DNA of 64,000 nt from Gordius sp. MW1 (Eukaryota; Nematomorpha; Gordioida; Gordea; Gordiidae): NCBI GenBank assembly GCA_964036665.1, contig OZ038526.1, forward strand, positions 20,584,001 to 20,648,000. The letters are read 5' to 3'. The translations under genes and the position numbers were made by a program. The notes below the pieces were generated by a model. That model saw only the letters and a list, made by a program, of their open reading frames with translations. It had not been told where the DNA came from and did no database searches. This document shows positions 21,701 through 32,660 of this stretch, in pieces; the stretch's first letter is position 1; every line of letters begins with the position of its first letter.

Positions 21701-24700
21701 TGGAAGCAATCCTCAATTTCCCACAGCCTACTTCGATGACTCAGTTGAGACGCTTCTTAGGGATGATTAATTTTTATAGACGGTTTATTCCGATGTGTGC
21801 CGATTTACTCAAACCTCTCACCGATTTGCTCGACGGTTCAAAGAAGACAATTTCCTGCACCCCGGAAGCTTCGACTGCTTTTAACAACGCCAAACTCGCT
21901 TTAAGCAATGTCGTGCCTCTCTCCCATCTTCAAAAAGACGCTAAACTCTCAATCACCACCGACGCCTCCAACTCAGCTGTAGGAGCCGTATTACATCAAA
22001 CATCTAACGGTAATACGCTGCCTTTGGCCTTTTTTTCCCAAAAGCTAACAAAAACTCAACAACGATACAGTGCATTCGGTCGCGAATTATTAGCAATATA
22101 TTTAACAATCCGCCATTACCGCCATTTTTTAGAAGGTCATGAATTCACTATTTATACAGACCACAAGCCACTAACTTATGCTTTCAGTACACCTATCGAC
22201 AAATACTCCCCGCGGGAGATTAGACAGTTAGACTATATTTCGCAATATACTACCGATCTCCAATATATAGCTGGCAAATCAAATGTAGTCGCTGACACCC
22301 TCTCAAGGTCTGAAATTGATTCCGTTGATTTTAAATACAGGCCCCTAGTAGAAAGGTTAGCTTTGGCTCAGATGGAAGAAAAGTCGGCATTTCAGGACCT
22401 AAAGTCCCTAAAATTAACGCAACTTCCTATACCTGGCTCTGATTTGACCGTGCAATGCGACATGTCCACAACCTCACCTCGACCACTTGTTCCAACTTCA
22501 CTCAGACGCGTAATTTTTGATAACTTCCACAACTTATCACACCCTGGCACGCGTGCAACACTTAAGCTGATTTCACGTCGATATGTTTGGCCCTCCATCA
22601 ATAAGGATGTAAGGAAATGGGCCAAATCATGCGTTGCTTGCCAAAAATCGAAGATTCATCGTCACATAAAAGCCCCTTTAGGCACATTTGCTGGACCTGA
22701 CGCTCGATTTAGCCACATCCACGTCGATCTCGTTGGTCCACTACCACCGTCGAATGGATATACCCACTTACTTACCATTATTGACCGTTTCACACGATGG
22801 CCTGTGGCCATGCCGATCCGTGACACCTCAGCCCAAACGGTTGCAAAAGCTCTGATCAAGTATTGGATAGCTGACCTCGGAGTACCATCAAGCCTCACAA
22901 CAGATAGAGGTCCCCAGTTTAAGTCCCAATTATTTCGGAATCTCCCGCAACTCCTTGGTGTAAATCACATCACAACCACTGCCTATCATCCACAAGCCAA
23001 CGGCATGATTGAGAGATTTCATCGACAGTTGAAAAGTTCCTTGATGGCACAAGGTGACACAAACAAATGGGATGAGCTCTTACCATTAATTTTGCTTGGC
23101 ATTCGAACCACAATCAAGGAAGACTTAGGTTGCACTCCTGCCGAATTAGTTTATGGCACTACACTTAGACTTCCCGGCGAATTTTTTACGAACTCAAGAA
23201 CACCTCATAACGCCTCCGAATTCATTAAATGCCTAAAACAACATTTTTACCATTTACCTTTTAAAAAAGTCAGGACACAATTGACAAATGCGAGTACAAC
23301 TTCACTTCTTAAGGACTGTAAATACGTTTTTATCCGTAATGATTTCGTTCGAAAAAGTTTGGTGCCACCATATGACGGCCCGTTCAGAGTAAAGTCCAAA
23401 CATGCTAAATATTTTATTATTGAAAAAAACGGAAAAGCTGACTCAGTTTCGATCGAGCGATTGAAACCTGCATATTTAGATACTTCAACTGAGCCGCTTA
23501 CGGCTACTGAAAATGTAAATCCACCCAAAGTTTGTCCCTCCGACGACATCGCCGGACCAGCTAACTCCGACCCAGACCTAACAAAATCAAAAGAAAACCA
23601 ATACATCACATCGAGAGGAAGGCACGTGCATTGGCGCTATAAACTACTACACTAGCCACAACTCTCCGAGTGGAGCCCCGAGGATAGTTGTAGAGGCTCT
23701 TTCGCACTCTACTTTCCCTTGACCCCCTCTAGGCGAATTCTATCACGTGATTTTTATTTTAATAGCCCCTCGCTTGTACTTAACCATCACGTGATTTTTA
23801 TTTTAATAGCCCCTCGCTTGTACTTAACCATCAGGTGATTTTTATTTTAATAGCCCCTCGCTTGTACTTAACCATCACGTTATTTTTTAATAATACCTCG
23901 GCTTGTATTCAATCATCGCCGGATTATTCAAATTATAATGGGCTCGCGCAGCTAGATAAGCACAACTTTTAAAAATTAACATTTATTATTCGTTTTTTCG
24001 CTTAATAATGAAATAAAACACTTCAATCCTAAAACTTTTATTTTATTTTGCATTAAAATTCAATTTAAAATTTAAATTATGAAAAAATTTGGTGAAAAAT
24101 AGCTGATTTTTGAACCTTTGTCTCTAAATCAATCATTTCAATGAGGGCCAAATCATGGAGGAAGATTTGTTGATCAGTGAGATTTTCAACTTTCGAAAAT
24201 AATCTTATAACTGTCGAGTTCAAGAAATCCAAATTTTCTTTCCTTTTCATTTTTAGATCATTTTGAATCGACAAATTCTTTGTCAAATTTTCGGCCAAAC
24301 TTAAATTTTGACCTAAAGTATAAATTTAAAACTAAATTATCTTCAAAAAAACTTCATCAGATTATAGAAAATAGTATTTAAAATAACTAAATTTAATTAC
24401 TTTTATTTAATTTTAAAAATAAAATATTGAAATTACTTTTTAGTTCAATCGTCATATTCATAATTTCGGAGATGTTTTTTGTAATTTTATCAAAATTTAT
24501 GGATTTATTTTTAGACTTTTCTCCGGCATTATTTGGCGCCAATTCCTCAAATTTTAAACTATTTTCGACAAAAATGTCTTCTTTTCCCGTTTGTCTTCTT
24601 TGCAATTTCGGCGCTTTAATTGCAAACTTTTCATGACCACAATTAAAATCTAAACGTTATTTTAAAAATAATTTACTTTTAATTAATTTAATTTTTGTAT

Positions 24701-25524
24701 TAATTTATATTAAAAAATTTAAAATTATTTCACCTTTTTCGGCAAGAAATTTAACTTTATCTTCCAGTCTATCAATTACAACCATAAATTTGACAAATTT
24801 TTTCGATAATTCCTAAGTTATAAAATTATTATTTTTGTATTTTTTTTATTGAAAAATCAATAATTTTATGTTTTTAATTTTTTTATAAATTTATAAATAT
24901 TACTTTTAATAGTATTTCCTGTTTTTCAACCGTATTTTCAAGTTTTTTTATTCTATTTAATTCCACAACTTTATTTTCGGTTTGATTTGTGAAATTCTTT
25001 ATTTTTATAATTTTATTCGTTTTGGCGTCACCTCCAATAACAGCTGATTTTCGATATTTTGGTCCTATGGTTGGTAAAATTTGGAGTTTTTGTCCATCAT
25101 TCTTATATAAGCTTTCATTTGTTTTTGAATTATTTTGTAAAACTAGTGAAATATTTTCCGAAATATTTGCTAAATTATCATTGTTTTTTATTTCCGAGAA
25201 AAATCTTTCATTCAATCGGATATGATTTGCAGTCTGATTGGCGCAGGTTTCATTTTCAAAACTTGCAGAATTATTTAAAAATATTAATTCTTGAATGTGA
25301 TGAGTAACATTTTGAGTAACATTTTGAAAATCCGATTGAGCTTGAATATTTATTGAGTCTTCAGTAGTAGTGTTTGTAATATTTAATTCGTTATTTTGAT
25401 TACCAATATCTCTAATAATGTCCAAATTCAATGAGGTAGAATTGATAGTTGATACAGTGGAATGGCCCAGTACAATTTTCCAAATTTGGATGATTATCCA
25501 CAATTTAAAGTATTTATTATACAT
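15712..25524 (-). CDS. Secreted fibrinogen-related protein with coiled-coil N-terminus
   Basis: Twelve exons on the minus strand: 24904-25524, 24734-24812, 24437-24649, 24116-24312, 19045-19233, 18612-18811, 18019-18082, 17802-17922, 17581-17639, 17029-17149, 16499-16661, 15712-16009. They total 2325 nt (774 aa plus stop) and all phases join. The ATG at 25524 opens a hydrophobic signal peptide of about 20 residues; the product should be secreted. Exon 1 has about 14 N-glycosylation sequons. Exons 1-8 contain heptad-like Leu/Lys/Glu runs (coiled coil). The fibrinogen C-terminal domain, residues about 562-774, shows [42 protein letters not shown] and [17 protein letters not shown]. Family members (ficolins, angiopoietins, FREPs) bind glycans or receptors; the ligand here is unknown. 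The usual first Cys of the domain is missing. The 24116 donor (GTTCAA) is the weakest boundary. Confidence 0.88.
19375..19711 (+). repeat. 5' LTR of Gypsy copy 2
   Basis: 337 bp, TG...CA. It contains three tandem units of about 44 bp, each with CGTGATTTTTATTTTAATAG and CCCTCGCTTGTACTTAACCA; the junctions create CACGTG E-box words. A fourth unit is diverged. Confidence 0.95.
19714..19722 (+). promoter_or_regulatory. Primer-binding site, tRNA-Trp type
   Basis: TGGTGACCC, two bases after the 5' LTR, is complementary to the expected 3' end of tRNA-Trp. The match stops after nine bases. Confidence 0.75.
19727..20521 (+). CDS. gag: Gag polyprotein of Gypsy copy 2
   Basis: 264 codons, ATG five bases beyond the primer site, TAG at 20519. 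The N-terminal half contains [20 protein letters not shown], a capsid-like block shared by CsRn1-type elements. The C-terminal half has a basic [11 protein letters not shown] patch followed by [18 protein letters not shown], a Cys-His-Cys-Cys motif replacing the usual CCHC zinc knuckle. It should assemble the RNA-containing particle. Pol begins in the -1 frame just downstream. Confidence 0.93.
   Translation: MSTQPSDMEVKSENATYFKLPQFNNINPRSWFIQIEALFLVRKIKSEATKVGYLIEALPLEITIEIQDILQNMPDILPYTTMKAAIIDRTSQSDSARLRTLLTTVELGDRTPSQLLRFMKNLLGTNSMDERVLKELWLEKLPKNMTGILAIVSDEQSLSKLAETADKIVETYHNSTCPIVNVVTEDESTRLREMIAKLTQEVQNLKISINRPRDRSNSRRRNPSTVRHPSAHIQPNILCWYHYRFKDKALKCVQPCAFNPSSTN
20536..23655 (+). CDS. 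pol: Pol polyprotein of Gypsy copy 2 (PR-RT-RH-IN)
   Basis: 1039 codons, uninterrupted. The aspartic protease active site is [10 protein letters not shown] (Asp28). Reverse transcriptase carries YLDDVLIAS at residues 326-334. RNase H has its catalytic Asp at 476 ([13 protein letters not shown]), the GRELLAI Glu and the YTDHKPL Asp. Integrase has an HHCC finger at about 663-710 and D731, D790, E826, the D-x58-D-x35-E triad. The domain order is Ty3/Gypsy. It reads in the -1 frame relative to gag; the frames overlap by only about 19 nt before the gag stop. Either a -1 frameshift or re-initiation at this ATG could express it. No obvious slippery heptamer or chromodomain was seen. Confidence 0.95.
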   Translation: MATPGLGLKLSRLFYIFDKSTGQRFLIDTGAEISVIPPSRDHSLTPSYVQLQAANSTPIKTYGQKLFTLDLGLRKEFRWIFTIADVKQPIIGADFLNHYHLVVDIKKKQLFDTQTTLTSAGKATFATSINIQVGIIGTSPIKSLLQKYASIVSPSDYKTQVTHSTQHHIHTNGPPVRSKPRRLFPDKLKIARDEFTHMLELGIIRPSNSDWSSPLHMVPKKAAGDWRPCGDYRMLNSRTIPDCYPLPHLHDFALTLCNKTVFSKIDLVRAYHQIPMAPEDISKTAITTPFGLFEFLRMPFGLRNAAQTFQRFMDQVFRELDFVFVYLDDVLIASSSIDEHHNHIRLVFERLKSFGIKISQDKCVWCQNEINFLGHKITPQGLSPLQDKVEAILNFPQPTSMTQLRRFLGMINFYRRFIPMCADLLKPLTDLLDGSKKTISCTPEASTAFNNAKLALSNVVPLSHLQKDAKLSITTDASNSAVGAVLHQTSNGNTLPLAFFSQKLTKTQQRYSAFGRELLAIYLTIRHYRHFLEGHEFTIYTDHKPLTYAFSTPIDKYSPREIRQLDYISQYTTDLQYIAGKSNVVADTLSRSEIDSVDFKYRPLVERLALAQMEEKSAFQDLKSLKLTQLPIPGSDLTVQCDMSTTSPRPLVPTSLRRVIFDNFHNLSHPGTRATLKLISRRYVWPSINKDVRKWAKSCVACQKSKIHRHIKAPLGTFAGPDARFSHIHVDLVGPLPPSNGYTHLLTIIDRFTRWPVAMPIRDTSAQTVAKALIKYWIADLGVPSSLTTDRGPQFKSQLFRNLPQLLGVNHITTTAYHPQANGMIERFHRQLKSSLMAQGDTNKWDELLPLILLGIRTTIKEDLGCTPAELVYGTTLRLPGEFFTNSRTPHNASEFIKCLKQHFYHLPFKKVRTQLTNASTTSLLKDCKYVFIRNDFVRKSLVPPYDGPFRVKSKHAKYFIIEKNGKADSVSIERLKPAYLDTSTEPLTATENVNPPKVCPSDDIAGPANSDPDLTKSKENQYITSRGRHVHWRYKLLH
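23689..24025 (+). repeat. 3' LTR of Gypsy copy 2
   Basis: 337 bp. It differs from the 5' LTR at three sites (a GA/CC-type change in the third repeat, C/G at GCTAnATAAG, C/T at AAAAAnTAACA). The sequence just upstream, GAGTGGAGCCCCGAGGATAG, is the only candidate polypurine tract and is a poor one. Confidence 0.95.
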
Positions 25525-26057
25525 TTTCAAACACGAAAATATTTTTTCGAAACAAATTTTATGTAAATATTTTGAAGAAAAATAAAGAAACTTCGAGAAA
25601 CTTTGATTACAAATTGTGTAAATAAATTAATTAAGGTCGAGGGTAGCGAGAAAAAATAAATAACTTCGATTCTAAGGAACTTTTGCATTTCTGCATTAAA
25701 TACTTCTGGACTAGCCGTAGTAGCAATAAAGCAAAACAAAGTATACACACATGTTATTTTGATGTGAGAAATAGAAAATTATAAAGCCCTCAGCCCCCCA
25801 TATGTTGCTGTCTAAGTAACATATTGCTAAAAGGTATTCTTACTTACCCACTTCCCTTTTGATAATGTATAATGATTATTTTCTTAAAAACTATTTTGCA
25901 AATTACAATTTTTTTCAATAATAATATACAAAAAAAATACGTTTTTGCTCTCAAATCTTGGTGAAATAGGGAAATCCAACTTATTTTTATTACTACTTAA
26001 TTTGAACCTTGTAGATATTAATTGTAAAAATAAAAGTTACGTCAAGAATCTCTTATA
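25525..26057. other. Upstream region of the fibrinogen-related gene
   Basis: No second gene seen. It should hold the minus-strand promoter, but I see no convincing TATA box. Positions 25800-26050 resemble fragments of the AACATATTGCTGCTAAAAG repeat found at 30630 and 32510. Confidence 0.4.
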
Positions 26058-26366
26058 TTTTTAATCTTAGACTATATAGACCAGTGGTTCTTAACCTTTT
26101 TATACATGCGACCCCCCAAATATTTTATAATTTTTTTGCGACCCCCCCATTTTTTTTATAATAATTTATATTTGTTAAATTATCTATTATATGATTTTTT
26201 ATTATTGTTTCATTTTATTAAATAATAAACATAAAACACAACTTTATTATTTCATTATCTATTTAAAATTTAAATAGATAATGAAATAATATTAACATAA
26301 AAACTTCATAATTAAACATAAAAACAATTCATTTATAATAAAAAGGATATGCATTCGGAAATATAT

Positions 26367-28307
26367 TTAATGAGATTTCTGCTGCTGAACATCATCAACC
26401 AATTTGTTAATTCTTGGTTCAATTGATTGTAATGCTATCCTCATGCAGGAATCTAGTCGCAATCGATTGCGTTTTTTAGTTTTTATATCCACCATAGTTG
26501 AGAAACCTTTTTCACACAAATATGTACTAGCGAAAGGCAGCAAATTTTGCATTGCTGCTGAAAATAATGGAGGATATTCTGCACGAATTTGTATCCAAAC
26601 TTGCGCCAAACTTTTAGTTTTAAACAAAGATTTTAAATTACAATCATTTATTAATTCTAATAATGAATCTTCATCATCTGATGATAAATTGGTATTTTTA
26701 TAATTGTTGTATGGATCTTGAATCCAGAGTTTTGTAATGTGACCTTCATCATTAGGGAAATATTTTTCAAATTTATCAATTAATTTTAAAATATGACATT
26801 TAATCAAGTAATTTACATTTTCTTTCTCGAATTGAAATTTTGAATCAGAGATTAGTTGTGAATAGAATGGAAACATTTCATATATATTTGAGTCTATTCT
26901 TTGAATCCATCTTTGTAATTTCATTTTCATAGCCTCAATTTTGTTATGCATAGTAAAAATATCAGATTTAGGTCCTTGCATAGATATATTCAACTGATTT
27001 AGAATTGTAAAAATATCCGCTAGATATGACAATTTAGCGACCCAATTATTGTCATCAAAATAGCTTGATAGGCTGGAGTTTTTATCATTTAAAAAAAGTT
27101 CAACTTCCAGTCTCAATTCAAATAAACGAGTTAAGATTTTTCCTCGTGATAGCCATCTCACTTCTGTGTGAAATAAAAGAGAACTATTATCTGCGCCAAC
27201 TTCTTCACAAAAAATTGAAAATAATCTTGACTTTAGTGAACTTCCTTTTATGAAATTTATAATCTTTACTGAAATTATCAAAACTTCATTCAATTCTTCA
27301 CTCATTTCCTTGGAGGCTAATTGTTCCCTATGAATAAAACAATGAGTAGTTGTTATGTTTGCATGTGCAATACGTTTTATTCTTGATGTAATGCCCTTAT
27401 AACAGCCAGTCATAGAGGCAGCACCATCTGTGCAAATTCCAACACAGTTTTTCCAGAGTAAGCCATTAGTATTCAGAAAGGAATCTATTTTGTTAAATAT
27501 ATTTTCACTTGTTGTATCTGTTTCTAAGTCTATGCAAAAGAGAAATTCTTCAGATATATCCATTTTTATAAAATCAATAAATCGAATGTATCCTAAGCAA
27601 ATGCTCCTGTTAGAAACATCTGTAGATTCATCTATTTGTAATGAGAACCAAGGAGAATTTTTAATATAGCCAGTTAACTGTTCCTGAAGATCATTAGCTA
27701 TTAATAAAGTTCTATTATAAATTGCATCATTTGACAAAGGTATTTCTTTAATTTTGTTTGACACAAAGGGTTCAAATAGCTCTTTACAAATATTAAACAT
27801 GGCAGGTTTTAATAATTCTTCGGCTATAGTAAATGGTTTTTTTGCTTTTGCAATGTACAAAGCTGCAATAAATGAAGCTTTTAATAAATTTTTATTGGTA
27901 GTAGTTGTCACATTTATGAGCGTCTTTTGATTTTTTAATTCATCTCTTTTTCTTATAAAAAAATCTTCCTTTTTATTTTTATATTTATCATGGTTAAGAT
28001 TTAAATGCCTCCACAATTTATTAGGTTTCATTGATTCATTAGAGAGAACTACACCACATATAACACATTGTGGTTTTGTAGTTCCTCGAACTTCTATGCT
28101 TACAAACCCATATTTAATATAATCACGATAGTATTTTCTAATTCTATTGTTACTTGATTTTATACCTTTAGTTTTAGGACTATTGGTTTTTTCCGTTTCA
28201 TTTTTCGCTGTATCATCATCGGAACCTTCACTAATATTTGAAGTTCCTGGTCCGCGATTATTTAGATCAAAAAAAATTTCCAATGTTTCTTTCTGCTTTT
28301 TGCTCAT
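26367..28307 (-). CDS. hAT transposase, ZBED5/FAM200-like (Buster-type)
   Basis: 646 codons, a full-length transposase expected to act in the nucleus by cutting and pasting its element. A BED zinc finger has C81, C84, H101 and H106 (QCVICG ... LWRHLNLNH). The hAT core shows the first catalytic Asp in QIDESTDVSNRS, the second in CTDGAASMTG, and the TEVRWLSRG motif. The C-terminal dimerisation region reads PLFSAAMQNLLPFASTYLCE and EKGFSTMVDIKTKKRNRL. This arrangement matches domesticated vertebrate ZBED5/FAM200 proteins and invertebrate relatives. The ATG lies about 450 bases inside the right terminal repeat. I see no stop or frameshift. Confidence 0.93.
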   Translation of the reverse strand: MSKKQKETLEIFFDLNNRGPGTSNISEGSDDDTAKNETEKTNSPKTKGIKSSNNRIRKYYRDYIKYGFVSIEVRGTTKPQCVICGVVLSNESMKPNKLWRHLNLNHDKYKNKKEDFFIRKRDELKNQKTLINVTTTTNKNLLKASFIAALYIAKAKKPFTIAEELLKPAMFNICKELFEPFVSNKIKEIPLSNDAIYNRTLLIANDLQEQLTGYIKNSPWFSLQIDESTDVSNRSICLGYIRFIDFIKMDISEEFLFCIDLETDTTSENIFNKIDSFLNTNGLLWKNCVGICTDGAASMTGCYKGITSRIKRIAHANITTTHCFIHREQLASKEMSEELNEVLIISVKIINFIKGSSLKSRLFSIFCEEVGADNSSLLFHTEVRWLSRGKILTRLFELRLEVELFLNDKNSSLSSYFDDNNWVAKLSYLADIFTILNQLNISMQGPKSDIFTMHNKIEAMKMKLQRWIQRIDSNIYEMFPFYSQLISDSKFQFEKENVNYLIKCHILKLIDKFEKYFPNDEGHITKLWIQDPYNNYKNTNLSSDDEDSLLELINDCNLKSLFKTKSLAQVWIQIRAEYPPLFSAAMQNLLPFASTYLCEKGFSTMVDIKTKKRNRLRLDSCMRIALQSIEPRINKLVDDVQQQKSH

Positions 28308-28561
28308 AATATGGAATATAATAACTATTTAAAATGAACAAACAATATAAGAAATAATGGACTATTTTGCGATCCAAAGTCTGTGGTGAGAAGTTCGCTT
28401 TATTTTTAAATTTCAGAAGTTAAATTTGTTGAATTGTAAAATTAAATGAAGATAATTATTTTAAAGATTAGAAAATGAATAAATTATGAAACAGCAAAAA
28501 AATCTACCATTCAAAAAATTATTTTCATTATAAATAATAAGTTTCACAACGTATTTTAATA

Positions 28562-28640
28562 GCAGCATGGTGTGAGTGGTTATAGCGACGTCTTGTAAAT
28601 GTAAACAAACATAATGCAACGAGTTCGAATCCCAAGGTGA
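28562..28640 (+). other. tRNA-Thr-like sequence inside the hAT
   Basis: GAGTTCGAATCCC is a good B-box, and GTGAGTGGTTATAGCG is an A-box-like stretch 45 bases earlier. A CTTGTAA loop would give anticodon TGT. The acceptor arms do not pair, so this is not a functional tRNA gene. It may be tRNA-derived (SINE-like) sequence captured by the transposon. Confidence 0.35.
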
Positions 28641-29200
28641 GTATTTTTTCTAAAGCTTTTCTGAATATTTTTATTTTATTCTAAAAAAATTTGGCGACCC
28701 CCCGGCAAACTTCTCGCGACCCCCTTGGGGGTCGCGACCCCTAGGTTAAGAATCACTGATATAGACTGCTCATGCCTCATGTTGCATATGGGTAATTGTG
28801 TGTCTAATTTTCCTCCATATTGAAGAGTGTATTTGGTGTATTTTAACCATGTAATTTTGCCCTATAACAGTCAATTTACCTTCCTCACTAGTTTATAAAT
28901 TAAAAAACGTCAATAAATTAATATTATACAAAATATTGATGGCACTATATTATTAAACAAACTTTAATCGTAGTTTTTACATTTTTAATCTTTATGTATT
29001 TTTTAAATGATATTTTAAAATGCTGTTTTTGATATCTACCCACTTTAATATTTTTTTATTTACCTTTTTAAAATTATTTAATTTGCGAAAATTACTAATT
29101 TTTATATGCTCACAACGTTACAATCCTCGTTTTAAAATGGTGGAAAAAGGGTACACATTTTGTGCGTTGATGAGCAGTCTATTTAGTCTCTGTTTTTAAT

Positions 29201-30737
29201 ACTAAATGTAAAATTATATTAAAAACATGAAATTACTATTTGTTAATTATACATCTAAAAGCATTTTTTCCCGCAAAAATTGTAAATATATTTCTTTAAA
29301 AAAATTAAGCCTTCGACCGCGGTGAAAAGATATCACAAAATTTATCTAAATAATTTAATTATTAATCATGTACAGATTATTTATCAAGAACCTATCGTAG
29401 ATATTGAATGCATATAGAATTTTAAAGTTTTTTTGTCAATGAATCTAAAATTTTGACACAAAATCCACTCCCCTTCCCCCTTTTACTCATTCGTGTATAA
29501 TAATTTTATTACATTTTTGTTTAATAATATTAAATACAAAAATAATTGTTGGCCCGCCACATTTATGCAATGTCTATGTCACTGTAAAAGTGTTGAAAAA
29601 ACGGGTGAGTTTTGTTTGGTCGAGCTTTGGTTTTAGTCGACTAAACATGAACAAACCACAGGCTTTTCGTCGATTTTTCTTAAATAAAACCAAAGGTGGA
29701 CAAAAAAAACCCAGCTGCCTTCACCTAACTACACTGTATATATAAATACTTAATTATAAAAGTAATCTATAATATAAATATGTTTAACTCTAAATTCTGC
29801 ATTTTAAAAATTTCCAACTCTTTATTTATTGACCCATCAATTTCAAGGATTCGGAACTTCGTAATCTTTTGCATTGCTGTTCAGAATATATTCAATAGAG
29901 TCAGATGCATCAGTCGAGAATTTCTAAGACCTTTATAGCGATATAGCAATGTTGTAAAAACTAAAAATATATATTCTCAGAGATGTGCTCATAAATATCA
30001 AATGTATACCCTATTGAGACAATTCAGTATTGACAATCTATTTGTAGAATACTTTGTAAAGTTAATTTAGCGCCATCTATATTTTGTTTATTTTTATGTC
30101 TCTTGCATCTTATTACAATTTTATATTTTAAATCTATACCACTTTTTTGTTGCTTAAAATATATTACCCCATCTTCATCCAAATAAATTTTATGTCTATT
30201 AGACTTGCTGAATAAAAATGTATTTTGTTATGTATGAATTTGAACAAGGAATTTCATGATAGCAATTTTCGCGGCGAAATTATTGGAAACTTTCAAACTT
30301 CCCCTTAATTCCCATTTGAGTTTATCATATATTCTTAATATGTGATATATCATATATTTTGTTTTTAAATAGTCTTTTACTATACCTGGCAACAATTTAA
30401 TTTTTAATTAATATTGGCGTTTTAAACATCTGGTTCCTAATTCATTTGAATAATAACTAATTAAGTAATTATATAGTCATTATATTAAGGTCTATATTAC
30501 CAAAAATCTTGTTTCTAAAGTTTTACTAATACATAAAAGAAGATTGTATATGGATTTAAATAACAACTACTAAGTATGTAATCACGTCAAATATTTCTTA
30601 ATTTATGTAAGGTCTATTTTTACATAACATACTGCTGCTAAAAGTTTAACTGTAAGTGAAGATTCTCGTGTAATTTAAATAATCACTAATTAACTATGTT
30701 ATTAAGTCAATTATTCCTTTATTTATAAGATCTATAT
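29201..30737. repeat. Diverged tandem duplication, unit A
   Basis: The 29745-30735 part aligns by eye with 31600-32625: shared blocks include TTTAGCGCCAT, TTGCTGAATAAAAATGTA, TCATGATAGCAATTTTC and TTCCCCTTAATT. Near 29590-29710 is a copy of the GTCGACTAAAC palindromic MITE. Within 30480-30730 a roughly 120-bp unit repeats about two and a half times. No gene supported. Confidence 0.65.
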
Positions 30738-31177
30738 CAGAGGTCAGATTTGTTGGAATTTTTCTGCCCGAACCCGCCCCGGTTAGATTTTATAATTGAT
30801 CTGCCCGCCCAAGCCCGTCCGAACCCTTCTATGTGTCCATCCAGCCATGCCCGAATTATAAAAGCTGCCCGAACTGCCCGACCCGTAATGGTGTGTTTTA
30901 AAATTTTTAGCGCTAATATCGTTATATTTTTTAAATCTTAATTTTTGGATTTTTTGGATAAAATAAAAACTAGAACAAACATTATAAAATTAAATTAAAA
31001 AGTGACAAATTATACACAAAAACAATATAATACATTAATTTAGAAACAGCACTAGTCCGAATCTTGTTGTGGTGCCCGCCCGGGCCCGCTTGAAAGTCAA
31101 ATTTTATGACAGTTGTCCGGCCCGACCCGTGAGCCGGGTGGGCAGGTACGGGCAATGGGTCGGGCATCTGTTCTCTG
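30738..31177. mobile_element. CCCG-rich non-autonomous element
   Basis: The ends CAGAGGTCAGAT and, inverted, CAGAGAACAGAT enclose an AT-rich core flanked by GCCCGACCCG-rich arms that are inverted relative to each other. Related GCCCGAGCCCGG stretches occur at 40000-40290, 49645-49730 and 59880-60210. A clean target duplication was not found. Confidence 0.55.
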
Positions 31178-31190
31178 CTACATAGACTGC

Positions 31191-31587
31191 TAAACGTGTA
31201 CCATTAAATCCACCATTTTGATTTAACTACCCATGTCATCTTATAGTGTGTCCCATTGTTCAAACAGAATAAATGAATTTACCTTCCTCATCAATTAATA
31301 AATTTAAAAGAAGGTTGATAAATGATTTAATAAAATGCAGATGGCACTAAATTGCTTTAACATCACATTATCACATTATTTTTTGAATTTTAGATAAATG
31401 ATATATATTTTAAAATGCTGTATAAAATGTATAACTAGTTCAATATTTATTTAATTACGTTTTAAAAACACTTTGGTTAACCAAAATTACAAGAATCTAC
31501 ACCTCCTTCCCTTATTTTTGCACATTTCAAAATGGCGGAAAAATGGTACACTTATTTAAAGTTGAAGAACAATCTATCTAGTCTATG
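31191..31587. mobile_element. hAT-type MITE, second copy
   Basis: CATAGACTGCT at the left and AATCTATCTAGTCTATG at the right, with the internal AAATGGCGGAAAAATGG and ACCTTCCTCATCAAT blocks shared with 28767-29192 and 59350-59693. Confidence 0.65.
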
Positions 31588-32660
31588 ACGTTGACGACTG
31601 TATATATAAGTTGTTATATATAAAAGTAGCTATATAATTAAATATCTCTAAATTTTACAATTTTAAAAAAATTCCGTGTTTTAAATGGATGACCCTTCAT
31701 TTTTAAGGATTTTGGATTTCTAATTCATTATATTGCTGTGCAGTATATATCCTAGTATGGTCAGAGGGACCTGTCGGGAATTTTCCAAGGTTTCATGGTG
31801 ATATTACAACGTCTTAGATAAATATATAATTTCAAAGAACTGAACGAAAATAACATCTTATACACCATTAAGACATTCATAATTGTAAAAAACCATCCTA
31901 TTGTGGTATTTTTTAAAAATTTAATTTAGCGCCATTTACATTTTGTTTTATTTTTATTCTTGCATATCTTTATATTTATCAAGAACGTTATGATTAAAAA
32001 TTATTTAGTCAATATCCCTTTTTTGTTGTTGTTTTATGTTTATATTTAACTTCATCTTAGTCCAAATAAACTTTATATATATATACTAAATTTGCTGAAT
32101 AAAAATGTAGGTTTGTTATGTAAGAATCAGAGGTGACATGATAGCAATTTTCTCTGGAATGGGAAACATTCAAATTTCCCCTTAATTTTCATTTGAGTTC
32201 TACATATATTCTTATTATGTTATATATCATATATTTTGTTTTTAAATGTTGTTCCCTATTTAATTTTTAATTAATGTTGGCGTTTAAAACATCTGGTTCC
32301 TATTGGATTTGATAATTACTAATTAAGTGATTATATTGTCATGTCATGACAATTATTTATTGTATTTAAGGTCTATATTACCAAAAATCTGCTTCCAAAA
32401 GTTTTCATTACTAAAAAGAAAATACCTTCTGGATTCAAATAACTCATAAGTATGTTATCACGTCAAATATTTCATGATTTATTTAGTGTCTATCTTTACA
32501 AAACATATTGCTGCTAAAAGTTTAACTTTACTAAAAAGCGAAGACTTTATGTGATTTGAATAATCACTAATTAGGTAATTTATTAAGTCAAATATTCCTT
32601 TACTATAAGACCAACACACTTAACGCTATAAGGAAAGTAAAGCAATTTCAAAAAGGAAAG
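31588..32660. repeat. Diverged tandem duplication, unit B
   Basis: Partner of 29201-30737, in the same orientation and roughly 70-75% similar by eye. It ends just before the ZMYM1-like hAT. Confidence 0.65.

Larger units (their letters stand above)
19375..24025 (+). mobile_element. Ty3/Gypsy LTR retrotransposon, CsRn1-like, copy 2 (apparently intact)
   Basis: 4651 bp, flanked by the duplication ATCC (19371-19374 and 24026-24029). It has two 337-bp LTRs with only three differences that I could find, a tRNA-Trp-type primer site, an open gag and an uninterrupted 1039-codon pol. The near-identical LTRs indicate a recent insertion. It lies in the largest intron of the fibrinogen-related gene, antisense to it. 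No env is present. Confidence 0.97.
26082..28758 (-). mobile_element. hAT transposon, apparently complete
   Basis: 2677 bp. The termini are CAGTGGTTCTTAACCT and, inverted, CAGTGATTCTTAACCT; 8-bp duplications ATATAGAC (26074-26081 and 28759-28766) are perfect. Further inside, C-rich GCGACCCCCC motifs on both ends form subterminal inverted repeats. It contains one uninterrupted transposase gene. Perfect TSDs and an open frame suggest recent movement. Confidence 0.95.
26066..29192. mobile_element. hAT-type MITE split by a younger hAT transposon
   Basis: The outer ends are CTTAGACTATATAGAC on the left and GCAGTCTATTTAGTCTCTG on the right, near-inverse copies. Both sides carry the 8-bp duplication TTTTTAAT (26058-26065 and 29193-29200). 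Removing the inner hAT (26082-28758) and one copy of its TSD leaves a MITE of about 442 bp. Relatives lie at 31191-31587, 50750-51200 and 57583-59693. Confidence 0.85.

Noticed and set aside
23247..23609. 120-codon minus-strand ORF over the pol C-terminus
   Set aside because: Shadow of the pol frame; composition follows the sense codons.
24989..25307. Hydrophobic plus-strand ORFs (Phe/Leu-rich)
   Set aside because: They are antisense to the first exon of the fibrinogen-related gene, whose Asn/Lys codons read as Phe/Leu on the other strand.
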